In this document: positions 36,001 through 45,930 of the stretch, in pieces | How positions within the stretch are numbered: the first letter of the stretch is position 1 | Layout: every line of letters begins with the position of its first letter | From: Micractinium sp. NFX-FRZ | Taxonomy: Eukaryota > Chlorophyta > Trebouxiophyceae > Chlorellales > Chlorellaceae | Reading direction: 5' to 3' | Assembly: GCA_029339195.1 (NCBI GenBank) | Contig: JAPTJF010000112.1 | Span: forward strand, 81,875-145,874 | Length of the DNA: 64,000 bases | The notes under the pieces: generated by a model | Databases searched by the model: none | What the model saw: only the letters and a program-made list of their open reading frames with translations | Told to the model about the DNA's origin: nothing | Position numbers and translations under genes: made by a program

Positions 36001-37897
36001 GCCAGCGGTGGGAGAGGGGAGGGTGCAGCTCTGGCGTACACCACCACACCGCCCAGCTGGCGCCATGCAGGGTGTAAGAGGGGTACAGCCGCCCTTCCCT
36101 TCCGCCGGGTGCCCAGGCCCGGCATGCAGGGGCTGCCCCGTGCTGCTGCTGCTGGCCAGCCCTGCTGACGAATAAAACCAGGCAACACTTTGCTCACCGG
36201 CTCCTCCGGGTTGGCAGCCATGGCGCCCACGCCCCACTCCTCCAGGTCCTCCTCATTCAGGGGCTCCTCCTCCCCCTCCAGACCTCCCGGGCCCAGCACA
36301 AGTGGCGCGCCCTGCCGCCCGCCAAACTCCTCGTCGTCGTCCTCCTCGTCGCTGCCCTCCTCCTCCTCTTCGCTGCCCTCCTCATCGCTGCTGCTGCCAG
36401 CGGCACGGGCGCCAGCACCACCCGCCTCCTCCTCTGCTGCCTCCTCCTCCTCGTCTTCGCTGCTGCTGCTGTCAGGACCCGCCAGCCCCCTGCAGCAGCC
36501 AAGCAGAGGCAGCGGCAGCAGAAGTCAAGAACATGGGTTGTGGTAGATGCACACTGTGTGCTCAGCACTGGGGCAGCCCTGGAACCAGGGCAGGCAGCAT
36601 ACATTGGTGCAGCACACATTCACATCCTATTGAGAGGGGAGCGATGAAGTGCAGCAACAGCACAAAGTGCGCGAAGGGAATGAAGGATGGGGAGGGTGTC
36701 GGCCCACAACACAGGACCGGCAGCCCGGCAAAGGGGCGTCGCTGCCAGCCAGACAAGGGGCCGCGCCTTTGTAAAAAGACACTGGGTTTGCTGTGCGCAG
36801 CAGATAGTCACGCCCCGGCCATAGGTGGGGCCCGCCTGGGCGGGCCCCGGCCGGCGCGCCGGCTTATTTACTGCGGGGAAAGGTTGGGCTGGGCACACCA
36901 TCCCACACCACACCCAAACCAGCACAGAACAGCACAGCATGAAAGCCCTGCCTCTCCACACCCTGTTGCTCACCCGTCAGCTGTCCTTGTGCACACTCAT
37001 CCCTACACACACGCACGCACACACACAGACGCGAAAACCAAAACTGCTGCCCTCCACGCTCCTCACCTCATGCGGGCCCACCGCTCCTGCGCAGCTCGCT
37101 CCTCTGCGTCTAGATCACTCTCAGGCTCTGACTCCGAATCGCTCTGTGCCTGCGCCTGCTGCCGCTGCCGCTGCTGCTTGCCCTTGGCGCCAGCAACGGC
37201 CGCCGCGCCGCCGCGCTTCCCGCCGCCCGCCGCCTGCCGCTGCTGCTGCTGCTCCAGCTCTGCGGCCGCAGCGGCGGGCTGTGCGTCGCCACCCTCGCCG
37301 CCGGCCTGCTGCTGCCCTCCCTGGCTCTCCTGCGCCGCCTCTTCTCTCTTCTCGCCCTCCCCTGGCAGGCGGTAATATTTGCGCATGTCCTCGTTCTTCT
37401 TGCCGCCGCTCTTCACCTTTCGGCCGCGCTTATCCACCGTGGCGCGCACCTGGAAGGCCTCATCCTTGAACATGCCTGCATGGTGGGAGAGCAGGGGATA
37501 GAGTCGGGGGCAGAGGGAATTGGTGGTGGTGTTGGAGACCGCAGCAGGTGCGTGTGGGCGGAAGGCGGAGGAGCGGTGGGGAATGAGGCGTGCTGCGGCC
37601 CAGGGTGGGGTTGCTCAGTCAACTCGCTGCTCTGCTAGGTGTCAGCTATAAGTTAAGAATCTGTCAGGCAGCGCCGAGGCCGCAAACTTGCTCAGAGGCG
37701 CCCACTGTGTCGGTGTTGCTGCCGCCTGCCGCCGCCACTGCCGGCAGCTCACCCGCGAAGCGCTCGTCAATCTCCACCTTGGCCTTTGCCTTGGGGAACC
37801 GCTGGAAGCGCGGGTCGGAGTGCACAGCCGCGAAGCGGCTGTCTGTGACCACCTTGCCGCCGGGCTTGCGCCCGGCGGGCTTGCCCTCTTTGGACAT
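30075..37897 (-). CDS. ESF1: ESF1 homolog, pre-rRNA processing factor
   Basis: Sixteen exons join in phase: 37897-37753, 37475-37067, 36489-36198, 35919-35775, 35495-35268, 34725-34633, 34369-34319, 34103-34014, 33733-33594, 33242-32966, 32533-32407, 32119-32028, 31779-31691, 31479-31104, 30801-30696 and 30411-30075 (TGA). The family landmarks appear in order: N-terminal DPRFQRFPKAKAKVEIDERF, then VDKRGRKVKSG, the RRM-like region with HRLAAVDLDWEHVRAVDIFA and SFVPKGGAIENVTVYPS, then RSKLRYYYAIISCDS, KIYEECDGMEL and FDLRFVPDE. The C-terminal repeat of the motif is FADLLTSHHFALDPTDPRFK. Acidic Ser/Glu tracts (35340-35280, 36480-36300, 33230-33000) and Lys-rich tails are typical of nucleolar proteins. 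ESF1 acts in 18S rRNA maturation in the nucleolus. Length of about 1,010 residues exceeds yeast or human ESF1 because of low-complexity inserts. Confidence 0.93.
34823..35009. repeat. Dispersed intronic repeat, copy 1 (187 bp)
   Basis: Nearly identical to 36690-36877, in a different intron of the same gene and in the same orientation. It contains two palindromes, GGGGCCCGCCTGGGCGGGCC and GCCGGCGCGCCGGC, and ends TTATTTACTGCGGG. No open frame is shared with meaningful coding features. Confidence 0.92.
36690..36877. repeat. Dispersed intronic repeat, copy 2 (188 bp)
   Basis: Second copy of the element at 34823. The copies differ at only a few positions, chiefly around CCTTTTGAAAACGCG versus CCTTTGTAAAAAGACA. 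The high identity implies recent duplication or transposition. Confidence 0.92.
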
Positions 37898-38227
37898 GAT
37901 GCCCCGCTCTCAGCAGATCCAAGGGTGAGCGAGCAAAGTATGAAAGGCTAACGGTGCTGCTTGGACCTGCCGCCACTCAAGCTGTGCGCATGCCCGACGG
38001 CATGCAGCGTTGCGGGCGTCTGAAAGCAGACAATACACCTGCAGTGCGTGACTACAATTCATGCAGTGCCCCAGGGCGATGAAAACAAGCGCAGCGAGCT
38101 GTACAGGCGGTACACAGAGCCCAACTTTGGAGAGCTCTCACCTTTCGCCATCCGATTACACAATTGAACTGTCAGTCTTCGCAAACTCAAAATTCGAGAG
38201 CAGGCGCCACGCCTGGACACCATCGCC
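37898..38227. promoter_or_regulatory. Divergent 330-bp intergenic region, ESF1 and N-acetyltransferase
   Basis: The start codons of the minus-strand ESF1 gene and the plus-strand acetyltransferase gene are 330 bases apart, so the promoters must be shared or overlapping. No specific motif is claimed. Confidence 0.55.
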
Positions 38228-39549
38228 ATGTTTGAGGCCGCTCCGGACGTCTTCTTCAAGCCTGCCACGCTGCCAGACCTCGAACGGATCGCAGAGCTAG
38301 AGGTGGGGGATGAGCCTTGCTGAAAGACGATCATGCTCCTTGTTCCCATCGCGGCCGCCGCCGCTCCCGCCGCCGCGCCTCCTGCTGCGCGCCCGCTTCG
38401 CGAGGCCACCTCTTGTCCCTGCTTCTGCTCCCCAACAGGCCGCAGGGTACCCACCAGACGAGGCCGCCAGCCGGGAGCGGCTGGAGTATCGGCTGCAGCA
38501 CGGTGAGGTCATCTGCCGGCGCCGGGGCCGCTTGCTGGCACCAGGCTGGTTGCCGAGTCTCCATCATGCAAGATTGCATGCAGGGCAGCCTCACCCGTAC
38601 ACAACAGCTCATCCACCCGCTAGTCATCTCACCCCCATCACCTTTTGTTGCTCTTGTTGCAGCTGGAGATCAGTTCCTGGCAGCGGTGCAGCCGGCAGCA
38701 GATGCGGAGGGCGGTTTGCGCCTGATCGGCTTTGTGTGCGGCACGCTGAGCCACGCTGAGCGGCTGACGCACGAGTCGATGGGGGTGCACGAGCCGGAGG
38801 GAGGTGGGTGCTGCAGGCGAGGGTCTGCCTGCAGGGGTGGAGAGCTGCTGGCCATCCACAGCACGTGCGGCCGCCGGGCACCGCCATACGGGGGTGGCCA
38901 CCCTCCTGCCTGCCCTGACCCTCTCTCCCCACGAGCGCCCCGCACCCCCTGCAGAGCTGCTGGCCATCCACAGCGTGTGCGTGGACGCGGCGCACCACCG
39001 CAAGGGGGTGGCCACCCGCCTGCTGCGAGCCTACCTGGGATTCGTGCAAAGCACCACCCCGCAGCTGCGGGAGGTACGCCTTGCCAAGGGCACAGCAGCA
39101 GGGCTGGGGGCACGAGTGGCGCCTCCGTCACTGCCTCTGCGTCTCTCTCACCCTGCTCACACTGGCGAGCGGGGAACATCAGACAACTGCCCCCTGCTGC
39201 AGCTGCGCCTGGCCTGCAAGGAGCTGTTCATCGTACAGCACGTTGCTCTTCTTATTGCAATCCTTGGGAGTGCCAAGGGTTGGTCAGGCTATGCTTTGCC
39301 CAACTGCCCCAACACGTGCAGGTGCGGCTGATATGCAAGGAGCTGCTCATCCCCCTCTACTCTGGGGCCGGCTTTCAAATGGTGGGCCCCTCGGATGTGG
39401 TGCACGGCCAGGACCCCTGGCACGAACTGAGGTGGGCTCCGGAAGGCAGCGAGGGGGATGACGACGATGGCGATGGCGGGGAGGAGGCGCGGCGGGATGG
39501 GCAGGCGGAGCAGCAGCAGCGAGAGCAGCAGCAGGGGGTGGCGCAGTGA
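38228..39549 (+). CDS. Arylalkylamine (serotonin) N-acetyltransferase-like GNAT enzyme
   Basis: Five exons join in phase: 38228-38302, 38439-38502, 38663-38803, 38955-39073 and 39322-39549, giving about 208 residues. The start MFEAAPDVFFKPATLPDLER leads into the first GNAT helix. The acetyl-CoA loop is IHSVCVDAAHHRKGVATRLL (R/Q-x-x-G-x-A type). The last exon has LICKELLIPLYSGAGFQMVG and PSDVVHGQDPWHE, the signature of the AANAT group found in fungi, algae and other non-vertebrates. Those enzymes transfer acetyl from acetyl-CoA to arylalkylamines or polyamines, including the serotonin step of melatonin synthesis; substrate here is inferred. An acidic, Gln-rich tail follows. Two introns carry decayed copies of the next exon. 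The last exon was duplicated 5.5 kb downstream. Confidence 0.87.
38843..38905 (+). repeat. Decayed copy of the acetyltransferase exon 4 start
   Basis: AGCTGCTGGCCATCCACAGC, the first 20 bases of the exon at 38955, recurs exactly here, 112 bases upstream. GGGGGTGGCCACC follows in the same relative place. The GTGGACGCGGCGCACC part has diverged. A usable CAG acceptor is lost. Confidence 0.92.
39203..39240 (+). repeat. Decayed copy of the acetyltransferase exon 5 start
   Basis: Encodes LRLACKELFI after a CTGCAG acceptor, against VRLICKELLI at 39322, 119 bases on. The remainder of the copy does not continue the GNAT fold, so it is a dead partial exon rather than an alternative one. Confidence 0.85.
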
Positions 39550-40420
39550 CGGTGCAAGGTGCAGCTTTATGTGTGTGGCGGTCATCTTTTAGCGTCTTTT
39601 CAAGTTTTGCAACGATTTGAACTGATAAAGAGAGGGGTAGTGCAGCCAGATGGGGTGGTGGGCGCGCTGCGCTCGCATGCCGCTTGGCCTGGCGGGGCGC
39701 CCGCACCCGCCAGGCATGCATGCTGCCCCGCCGTGACGCAAGGACATTCTCGCATGCATTTCTTGCCAAATACAAGCTTCCGATCCTGATTTACTGCCGC
39801 GAGACAGGCAGGATGCAAGCGTGCAGCTCGTTGCGTGGGGTTTGGGCTCAGCCCATGCCCGCTTCGCGTCGCCAGAGGGCGAGGCGCATCTTTACAAGAC
39901 GATCATCAGCTGTTTCAGCCGGCAAGCCGTCGGGTGCGCGGGCTAGGTGGCAACAGCAGTGGTCAGCCGTGGTCCACCGCAGGCGTGCCACAGCACTCTG
40001 AATTGTTGCCAAGAATTTTGTGTACCTGCCTGCAGAGGAGTTGTTGGCTGCTGAGCAAGAGGCACCAAATGAAACTGCAGCTGCACGGCGGGATGCAGGA
40101 GCAGGAGGAGCAGCAGCAGCAGCAGCGACGGCGACGGCAGCAGCGGCAGAGGCAGCAGGAGCAGCAGCAGACGCGGCAGGCGCGGCGGCAGGCGGCGGCG
40201 ATGGCAGCGGCAGCGGGAGTGACGAGGAAGAGCTCCTCGATCTGCCGCTGTCGGAGCACATCATTCTGCAGCCGGACTTCCTGGGCATTGCGCCCCAGCT
40301 GAGGGAGCACTTTGACCAGCGGTGAGGCCTGCCCCGGGGCACGCCTCTTTTGAGGTGGAATCACGTTGCCCTCACTGCCAACCCAACGCTCCTCCTTAGC
40401 CCACCCCCATACCCTTAGCC
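39310..40420 (+). repeat. Tandem segmental duplication, copy 1
   Basis: Matches 44810-45930 at an offset of about 5.51-5.52 kb. It covers the last acetyltransferase exon, its 3' flank, and the first exons of the 2OG-oxygenase gene. Shared text includes TCTGGGGCCGGCTTTCAAAT (TCTGGCGCC in copy 2) and the run ending CTTTGACCAGCGGTGAGG. Confidence 0.93.
39813..40321 (+). pseudogene. Truncated 2OG-oxygenase copy (first two exons only)
   Basis: Corresponds to 45319-45841 of the intact oxygenase gene. It retains the ATG, the basic presequence (MQACSSLRGVWAQPMPASRR) and the end LSEHIILQPDFLGIAPQLRE. Relative to the intact copy it lacks one base in the CACGGCTG region and another in GTTCGCC, which breaks the frame at the start of exon 2. 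No catalytic exons follow. Confidence 0.85.
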
Positions 40421-42027
40421 ACCCCACTGCCCCTCCGTAGCCCATCCCCATACCCCCCACCCCCACTGCTCCACCGCAGCCCACTCCTATACCCCCACCC
40501 CCACGGCCCCTCCTACCGCGCTGAGCCCTGCTAAGCAAGCACTCCCCCAGGGCACAAAGTCGCCCGCAGGCAGGCATTCGCCCGCAGGCAGGCATGGCGG
40601 CGCGTGGCGGAGCAGGACTGTCGGATCAGGCCGGCGTGGGGCGGGCCGCTGTTTTGACGCCTGAGGTCGCCGGCGGGGTGGCGGGGGCAGCCGGCGACGG
40701 CGGGCAGCAGCAGGCGGCTGCCCCCGCCCAGCACGACCCGAAGCACCTGCCTCCCGGAGCCTGCTATGCCCCGCCACAGTTGAGGGGGCTGCTGGGAGTT
40801 TATCCAACGCAGCGTGAGGCTTTTGCGGCCGCGCCTGGCGGCCCCCGGACTCGTGGTGTCGAGAGTCGCTGCAGCGGCGGAGCGTGCCTTTTGCAGGTGG
40901 TGCGCCCACTGCCGCCCCCGCACAGCTGCCCCCGTGGCTGCTCCCGCTGCCTCCCCTCCCGCTGCCTCCCCTGCTGCTGCTGGCCACGCTGCCTCCCCTG
41001 CCACATGCTTGCCTGGACGCCTCAATAGGCACCCTGACCGTGCTGCTTTCGCATGTCTCCACTACAGCCTCTGCAGTCGAAAGTGCACCCATCCTTTTGG
41101 CCAGCTGACTCCTCCGTGCCTGCCACCAACCCCGCCCCCTCACCCCCGCCCCCCGCCGCACACTTCCTGCTCATCAACTGGTGCACCGTGCAGCGCATTA
41201 TGCGGCGGTGCAAGGTGCTGGCGCCGGAGCGGGTGGCGCTGCTGGATGAGCTTGAATTTGGCTGTAGCGGCGCAGACCTGCTGACCAAGGCAATGCGACG
41301 CTGCCCCCTTCAAATGATCCGCCGCCTGTGCGCCAGATTGGGCCCGCTTGTGTGCCCTTGCAGAGCCGCTCCCTGCAGTGAGCACCGCCACCCTCATGCA
41401 CTTGTTGCTTTTATTCGTGAGCTGAACTTTGTCCTGTGACCGTGGCCTTACCCTCTTCCGCCCACCCTCTCGGTTGCGATGTTCCGACTGTCTGCCCATC
41501 TGCACCCCTCCCTGTGTTGTTCTATCAGTGTGTGGCCTCTCGGATTCTTGCACCTCATCTGCGCTCCTGGTTTCATGCCAGCATACCTCGCCCCCTGTAA
41601 CCAACCCCGCCTGCGTCATCAAGCTCAACAGCTCGTGCATTGCACCGCCGCTGCACCCTGGGCCGCCGCCCCCAGCGCGGCGGCCGCCGCAGCTGGGACG
41701 GGGGTGGCGGCGGCGGCAGGAGAGAAGATTCCCAGCGCCCCTGCTGCGTGCCTTTGCCTGCCACGTTCCCAAAGCACCAACTGCAGACGCCCTGCCCTAC
41801 TCCTTTCACCTCGCTGCCCTGCAGCAAGAAGAAGAAAATGAAGAGGAGCGGCGGCGGCGGCATGTGCGTCGGGCATGCTGTGGCGGAGCCATCCGGCAGC
41901 TGGCAAGGCCTCTCACAAACACCAACCCCCTTATGATTTTGTCAAAGGCCTGGCCTCGTCAGCGAATCACCCAGCGTCCCGTCTTTTCCTCCTAGTTTCC
42001 AATCCGTGTTTCCTGCGATCTTCAGGC
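40322..42027. other. Stretch without an assigned gene between the duplicate copies
   Basis: Open frames exist, for example 40594-41028 (ATG, with DPKHLPPGACYAPPQLRGLL) and 41053-41439 (ending in ERVALLDELEFGCSGADLLT), but none has a recognised domain or a convincing splice chain. The second vaguely resembles helicase-associated repeats. They may be exons of a real gene or relics. At 40396-40515 are about three imperfect units of roughly 37 bp built on CCCATACCCCCACCCCCAC. Confidence 0.35.
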
Positions 42028-43315
42028 ATGCAGGCTACGAGCAGGTGCCTGCAGGCGCCTGCAGCCTGCTTCTCGCGCCGGCCGCTCCAGGCAGACCCGC
42101 AGACAGTGTCGCGCCGCGGGCAGGCAGCATATGCAGGCAGACGGGCGGCTGGCGGCGGTGGGCGTGGCGAGCCGAGGCCGTGGCTCGAGGAGGTCACGCT
42201 GAGGCGGGAAGGCGTGCCCCAGCGTTACAAGTTGGTCACCCAGGCAGACCTGACTGACATTCTGCGCGCGCACGGGGCGGTTGGGTTCAAGACGGCTACT
42301 GGCGGCGTCAGCCGGTGGCTGGGGGCCCTGGCAGAGGGCGCTGACGTTGAGCTGGTGATGCCACACGAGTTCCCGATGGCAACGCAGGTGCGCCCTTGGT
42401 TGCTTGTCGGCCTGCAGGTGGAAGAAGAGCCCTCCTCGCCAGTCAGCAGGCATGCTGCCCTGCATCTCAAACAGCGTGCATCAGCAGCCCTGCCGTCCTG
42501 ACCCCGACTCGTGCGGTGTCTAACTTGCAACAGGCTGATGACAACATCACGCGCGGCAAGCAGGAGCAGCTGGGCGCGTGCCTGCAGCACCTTGCCAGCT
42601 TGGAGAACCCTGGCTGCGCCATCACCGCTCTGCCAACAACGCCCTTCAAGACCGCCAAGGGGGAGGTGAGCAGGGCTGGCTGCCCATGCACACCATGCGG
42701 CATTGCAGCAGCCGAACCCCAACATCTGGCTGCTGCTGCCTCCTGCCCCAGCACCGCTGCTGCCCAGCACCCTGTGCATGAGCAGCAGGGCTGACAGTTG
42801 CCCCTTCCGACCACCCTCTGCAGGACTACCTGCAGATGCATGCGGCGGTGGTGGCCGAGAACACCCTGTTTCTGGGCGAGCACATGCGCGTCCTGGGCGA
42901 GGACGGTGTGGGCGCCCTGGCGGTCAAGCTCTGCAAGATCAGGTGGGCAGGCTGCCCCGGGCAGCAGGCCAGCAGGGCACGCGTGCAAGCGCACGAGCGC
43001 GGCAAGGCATTTGCGTGCGTGGTAATTGCATGCAAGAGCCAAGTCGTTGCCACAGCCTGACCCCAGCACTGCTGCTGCTGCCCCACGGGCATGACCCCTA
43101 TGTGCAGGCTAGCGCTCAAGCAGGACTCGTCGCCCGACCTGGTGGCGGCGCTGCAAGGCGTGAGGCACGTCAAACTGTTCCTGGGCGGGGAGGTGCAGCA
43201 GGGCCTGGCTGTGCAGAAGCTTGTTAAGCTGGCGGCGGCGGCAAACATGGCCGTAGTGCTGCCCTCCGGACAGGGGCTGGAGGTAGTGGGTGCTACCGCC
43301 GCCGTGGGGCTGTAG
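42028..43315 (+). CDS. Unknown protein with probable plastid/organelle presequence
   Basis: Not recognised. Four exons join in phase: 42028-42387, 42534-42665, 42824-42942 and 43108-43315 (TAG), about 272 residues. The N-terminus (MQATSRCLQAPAACFSRRPL) is rich in Ser, Ala and Arg and lacks acids, like an algal chloroplast or mitochondrial transit peptide. The mature part starts near PWLEEVTLRREGVPQRYKLV and is a compact mixed alpha/beta sequence with DYLQMHAAVVAENTLFLGEH and VRHVKLFLGGEVQQGLAVQK. Fully spliced it has no internal stop, and exon-like GC bias is strong, so it is likely a real algal-lineage protein. It sits between the two arms of the segmental duplication. Confidence 0.7.
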
Positions 43316-43464
43316 CGCCTGTGGCTTTTGTTTGCTGTCATGATGCAGCGAGCAGCCCTGCTGCGCTCACGCCGCCCTGTTTTCTTGCTGAGCCACAGCG
43401 CGGGAGCGCGCTGCCGCCCTCCGCGTGCGACGCTCCGCTCGTTGCCCTGCTTCCCAGTTGCAAG

Positions 43465-43536
43465 CATGTGCTGTACCATGTGCTGTACCATGTGCTGTAC
43501 CATGTGCTGTACCATGTGCTGTACCATGTGCTGTAC
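43465..43536 (+). repeat. 12-bp tandem repeat, six perfect units
   Basis: Six exact copies of CATGTGCTGTAC, about 150 bases after the stop codon of the plastid-type gene and probably in its 3'UTR. Confidence 0.97.
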
Positions 43537-44404
43537 CATGGCCCCCTGCCCTCTTGTCACCATCCTACTCACTGTACATGATCTGACCCCTCCCTACGCC
43601 CTTGCTGTGCCAACCTTGAGCGCACCCAGCTTTGCAACCTCCCGCACATTCTGCCCAGCACCTGCATAGTCGCCAACACATGTGACGCAGTCTTACCACC
43701 AGCCTGACTCAACAAGGGTACACGCCAAGCAGGCAGTATGTTGCAAGTTGCGGCGCCGCGCACGTGCGGCCCGGTGCCGCCCGGGCCGCCGCCCCCAGCC
43801 ACCGCGGCTGGCGCCCAAGACCAGGGCCGGCCAAGGGGCCAGTGTGGCTGTCTCACATGAAATGGTGCGCGGGCCGCGGCAAGATGACAATAATGAGGGT
43901 GTTGAGCGGGCATGCCTTCACCATCAAAACAATGGCGAGGGCAGTGGGGAGGGGAGGCCCACCAGAGGGCAGGGCATCCCCAACATAAAAGGACAGAATG
44001 GGGGCAAGGGGGAGCACGTCTTCTGAGGACCAAGATCCTTTGAACTTCAAGCACTGAGGCCCCACTTTTCAAGCACTGAGGCACGACGGGCACAGCATGA
44101 GTACTGCGTCACTGCTGTTGTCCTGCTGTGTTGCTACAGGAGTGGTGTTGTTAGCTGGCGGCAGGTCAGGCGGGTGGGGAGGCGGCGGCCAGGAGGGATG
44201 CAGCGGCTGCCGTGCCCAACGCAAGCACAAGTGGTGGCCCTAGGCAGGCAGGCAGGATGGGGAGAGGATAGTTGAACCAAGCGGCACATGGATGGAGCCG
44301 GATGTTTATGGGGGGTGAGAAGCCCAACCAGCACAGCACGGCAGGGGCGCTTCTGGGGAGGCACAGCAGGCATAGCACGGCAGGGGGCTGCCAGGTCAGC
44401 TCAC

Positions 44405-44502
44405 CAATTGAATGTCATGGAAAGCGGGGCGCCCCAGTATGCGCACGGCGTCCTGGCCCACCATGTACTTGCCCGCCAACACCTGCACCAGCGACGTCTT
44501 GC
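44405..44502 (-). pseudogene. Orphan exon of an ABCI-type ABC ATPase
   Basis: A single 98-nt exon between a clean CAATGCAG acceptor and GTGAGC donor encodes KTSLVQVLAGKYMVGQDAVR followed by ILGRPAFHDIQL. This is the end of Walker A and the segment after it in plant/algal soluble ABC proteins related to CAF16 (ABCI19-21). No neighbouring minus-strand exon supplies the GxxGxG before it or the signature and Walker B after it, so it is probably a fragment. Confidence 0.7.
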
Positions 44503-44809
44503 CTGCATTGCGGGGAGAGGCACAGCACGGGGAGGGGTGAGGGAGGGACGGTTGTCGAGCTGCCGCAGCGGCAGCGGCGCGTGTGTGCATGCTCCTGGCG
44601 GTGGTGCAGAGGCGGGGCCAGCCGAGGCGGGCTGAGAAGAGGTTGGTGTGCGCAGCAGGGAAAAGGGCTCAGGAGGGCTGAAACTGCCTACATTGTGCCC
44701 TCTTGCTGGTGCAGCCCAGTCAAACAGCGGTGCTGTCCATGGCACACCCACAAGCGCTCCCCCTCTCGACTCGCACACCCGCCTGCCCGCCGCCCGCAGG
44801 GCACAACCT

Positions 44810-45930
44810 TACGCTTCGCCTCACGTCCCCAGCATGTGCAGGTGAGGTTGATCTGCAAGGAGCGGCTGACCCCCCTCTACTCTGGCGCCGGCTTTCAAAT
44901 GGTGGGACCCTCGGATGTGGTGCACGGCCAGGACCCCTGGCACGAAATGCGGTGGGCTCCAGAAGGCAGCGAGGGGGATGACGAAGACGGCGATGGCGGG
45001 GAGGATGCGCAGGCGCAGCAGCAGCAGCAGCGAGAGCAGCAGCCGGGGGTGGCGCAGTGACGGTGAAAGGTGCAGCTTGCTGTATGTGGCTATCATCTTT
45101 TGGTGTCTCATCAAGTGCTGCAACGGTTTAAAGTAATAAAGAGAGTGGTGCAGCCAGATAGGTGGTGGGCGCGCTGCGCTTGCATGCCGCATGGCGGGGC
45201 GGCCGCCTGCACCCGCCAGGCATGCATGCTGCCCCGCCGTGACGGAAGCACACTCTGGCATGCGGTTCGTGCCAAATAACAGCTCTCAATCCTGCTAAAC
45301 CGCTGCAAGACGGGCAGGATGCAAGCGTGCGGTTCGTCGCGTGGGCTTTGTGCTCAGCCCTTGCCCGCTTCGCGTCGCCAGAGACCGAGGTGCACCTTCG
45401 CAAGACGTGCATCATATGTTTCAGCCGGCAAGCCGGCGGGTGCGCGGGCTAGGTGGCAACAGCAGTGGTCTGCCGTGCGGGAGCCATAACGGGCGGTCCA
45501 CCGCAGGCGTGCCGCAGCACGGCTGAATTGTTCGCCAAGCACTTCATCTGCCTGCCTGCAGAGGAGGCATTGGCCGTTGATCCAGAGGCTCCAGAGGACT
45601 TTGCAGGTGGACGGCGGGATGCAGGAGCAGGAGGAGCAGCAGCAGCAGCAGCGACGGCGGCGGCAGCAACTGCGCAGGCGCCAGGAGCGGCAGCGGACGC
45701 GGGAGGAGCGGCGGCAGGCGGTGGCGATGGCAGCGGCAGCGAGGAGGAAGACCTCCTTGATCTGCCGCTTTCAGAGCACATCATTCTGCAGCCGGACTTC
45801 CTGGGCATTTCCCCCCAGCTGAGGGAGCACTTTGACCAGCGGTGAGGGCTGCCCCAGGCCACACATGTGTGAGGTGCCCCTTCCCCACTCCTCCTTCTCA
45901 GCCTGCCCACACACCCTTGGCCAGCCCACC
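44810..45930 (+). repeat. Tandem segmental duplication, copy 2
   Basis: Partner of 39310-40420. Here the oxygenase half continues into a full gene, while the acetyltransferase half is reduced to its last exon. Confidence 0.93.
44842..45060 (+). pseudogene. Isolated last exon of the N-acetyltransferase (copy 2)
   Basis: Encodes VRLICKERLTPLYSGAGFQM and continues through HGQDPWHEMRW to a Gln-rich end and TGA, matching 39322-39549 closely. The CAG acceptor is intact, but exons 1-4 are absent upstream, so no GNAT acetyl-CoA loop can be made. The frame is still open, suggesting recent loss. Confidence 0.88.

Larger units (their letters stand above)
43316..44809. other. Intergenic stretch with relics
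   Basis: Holds the 3' flank of the plastid-type gene, a 12-bp tandem repeat and a minus-strand ABC-ATPase exon. No complete gene is supported. Confidence 0.5.

Noticed and set aside
39203..39330. Possible mutually exclusive alternative exon 5 in the acetyltransferase gene
   Set aside because: After about 12 codons the copy loses all similarity to the GNAT fold and reaches a stop, so it cannot replace the real exon.
40594..41439. Two plus-strand frames considered as exons of a gene
   Set aside because: No recognised domain, no consistent donor/acceptor chain between them, and proline/alanine bias expected from composition alone. Left as unassigned.
43465..43536. Regular repeat considered as a CRISPR array
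   Set aside because: The units are directly adjacent with no spacers, and the genome is eukaryotic nuclear.
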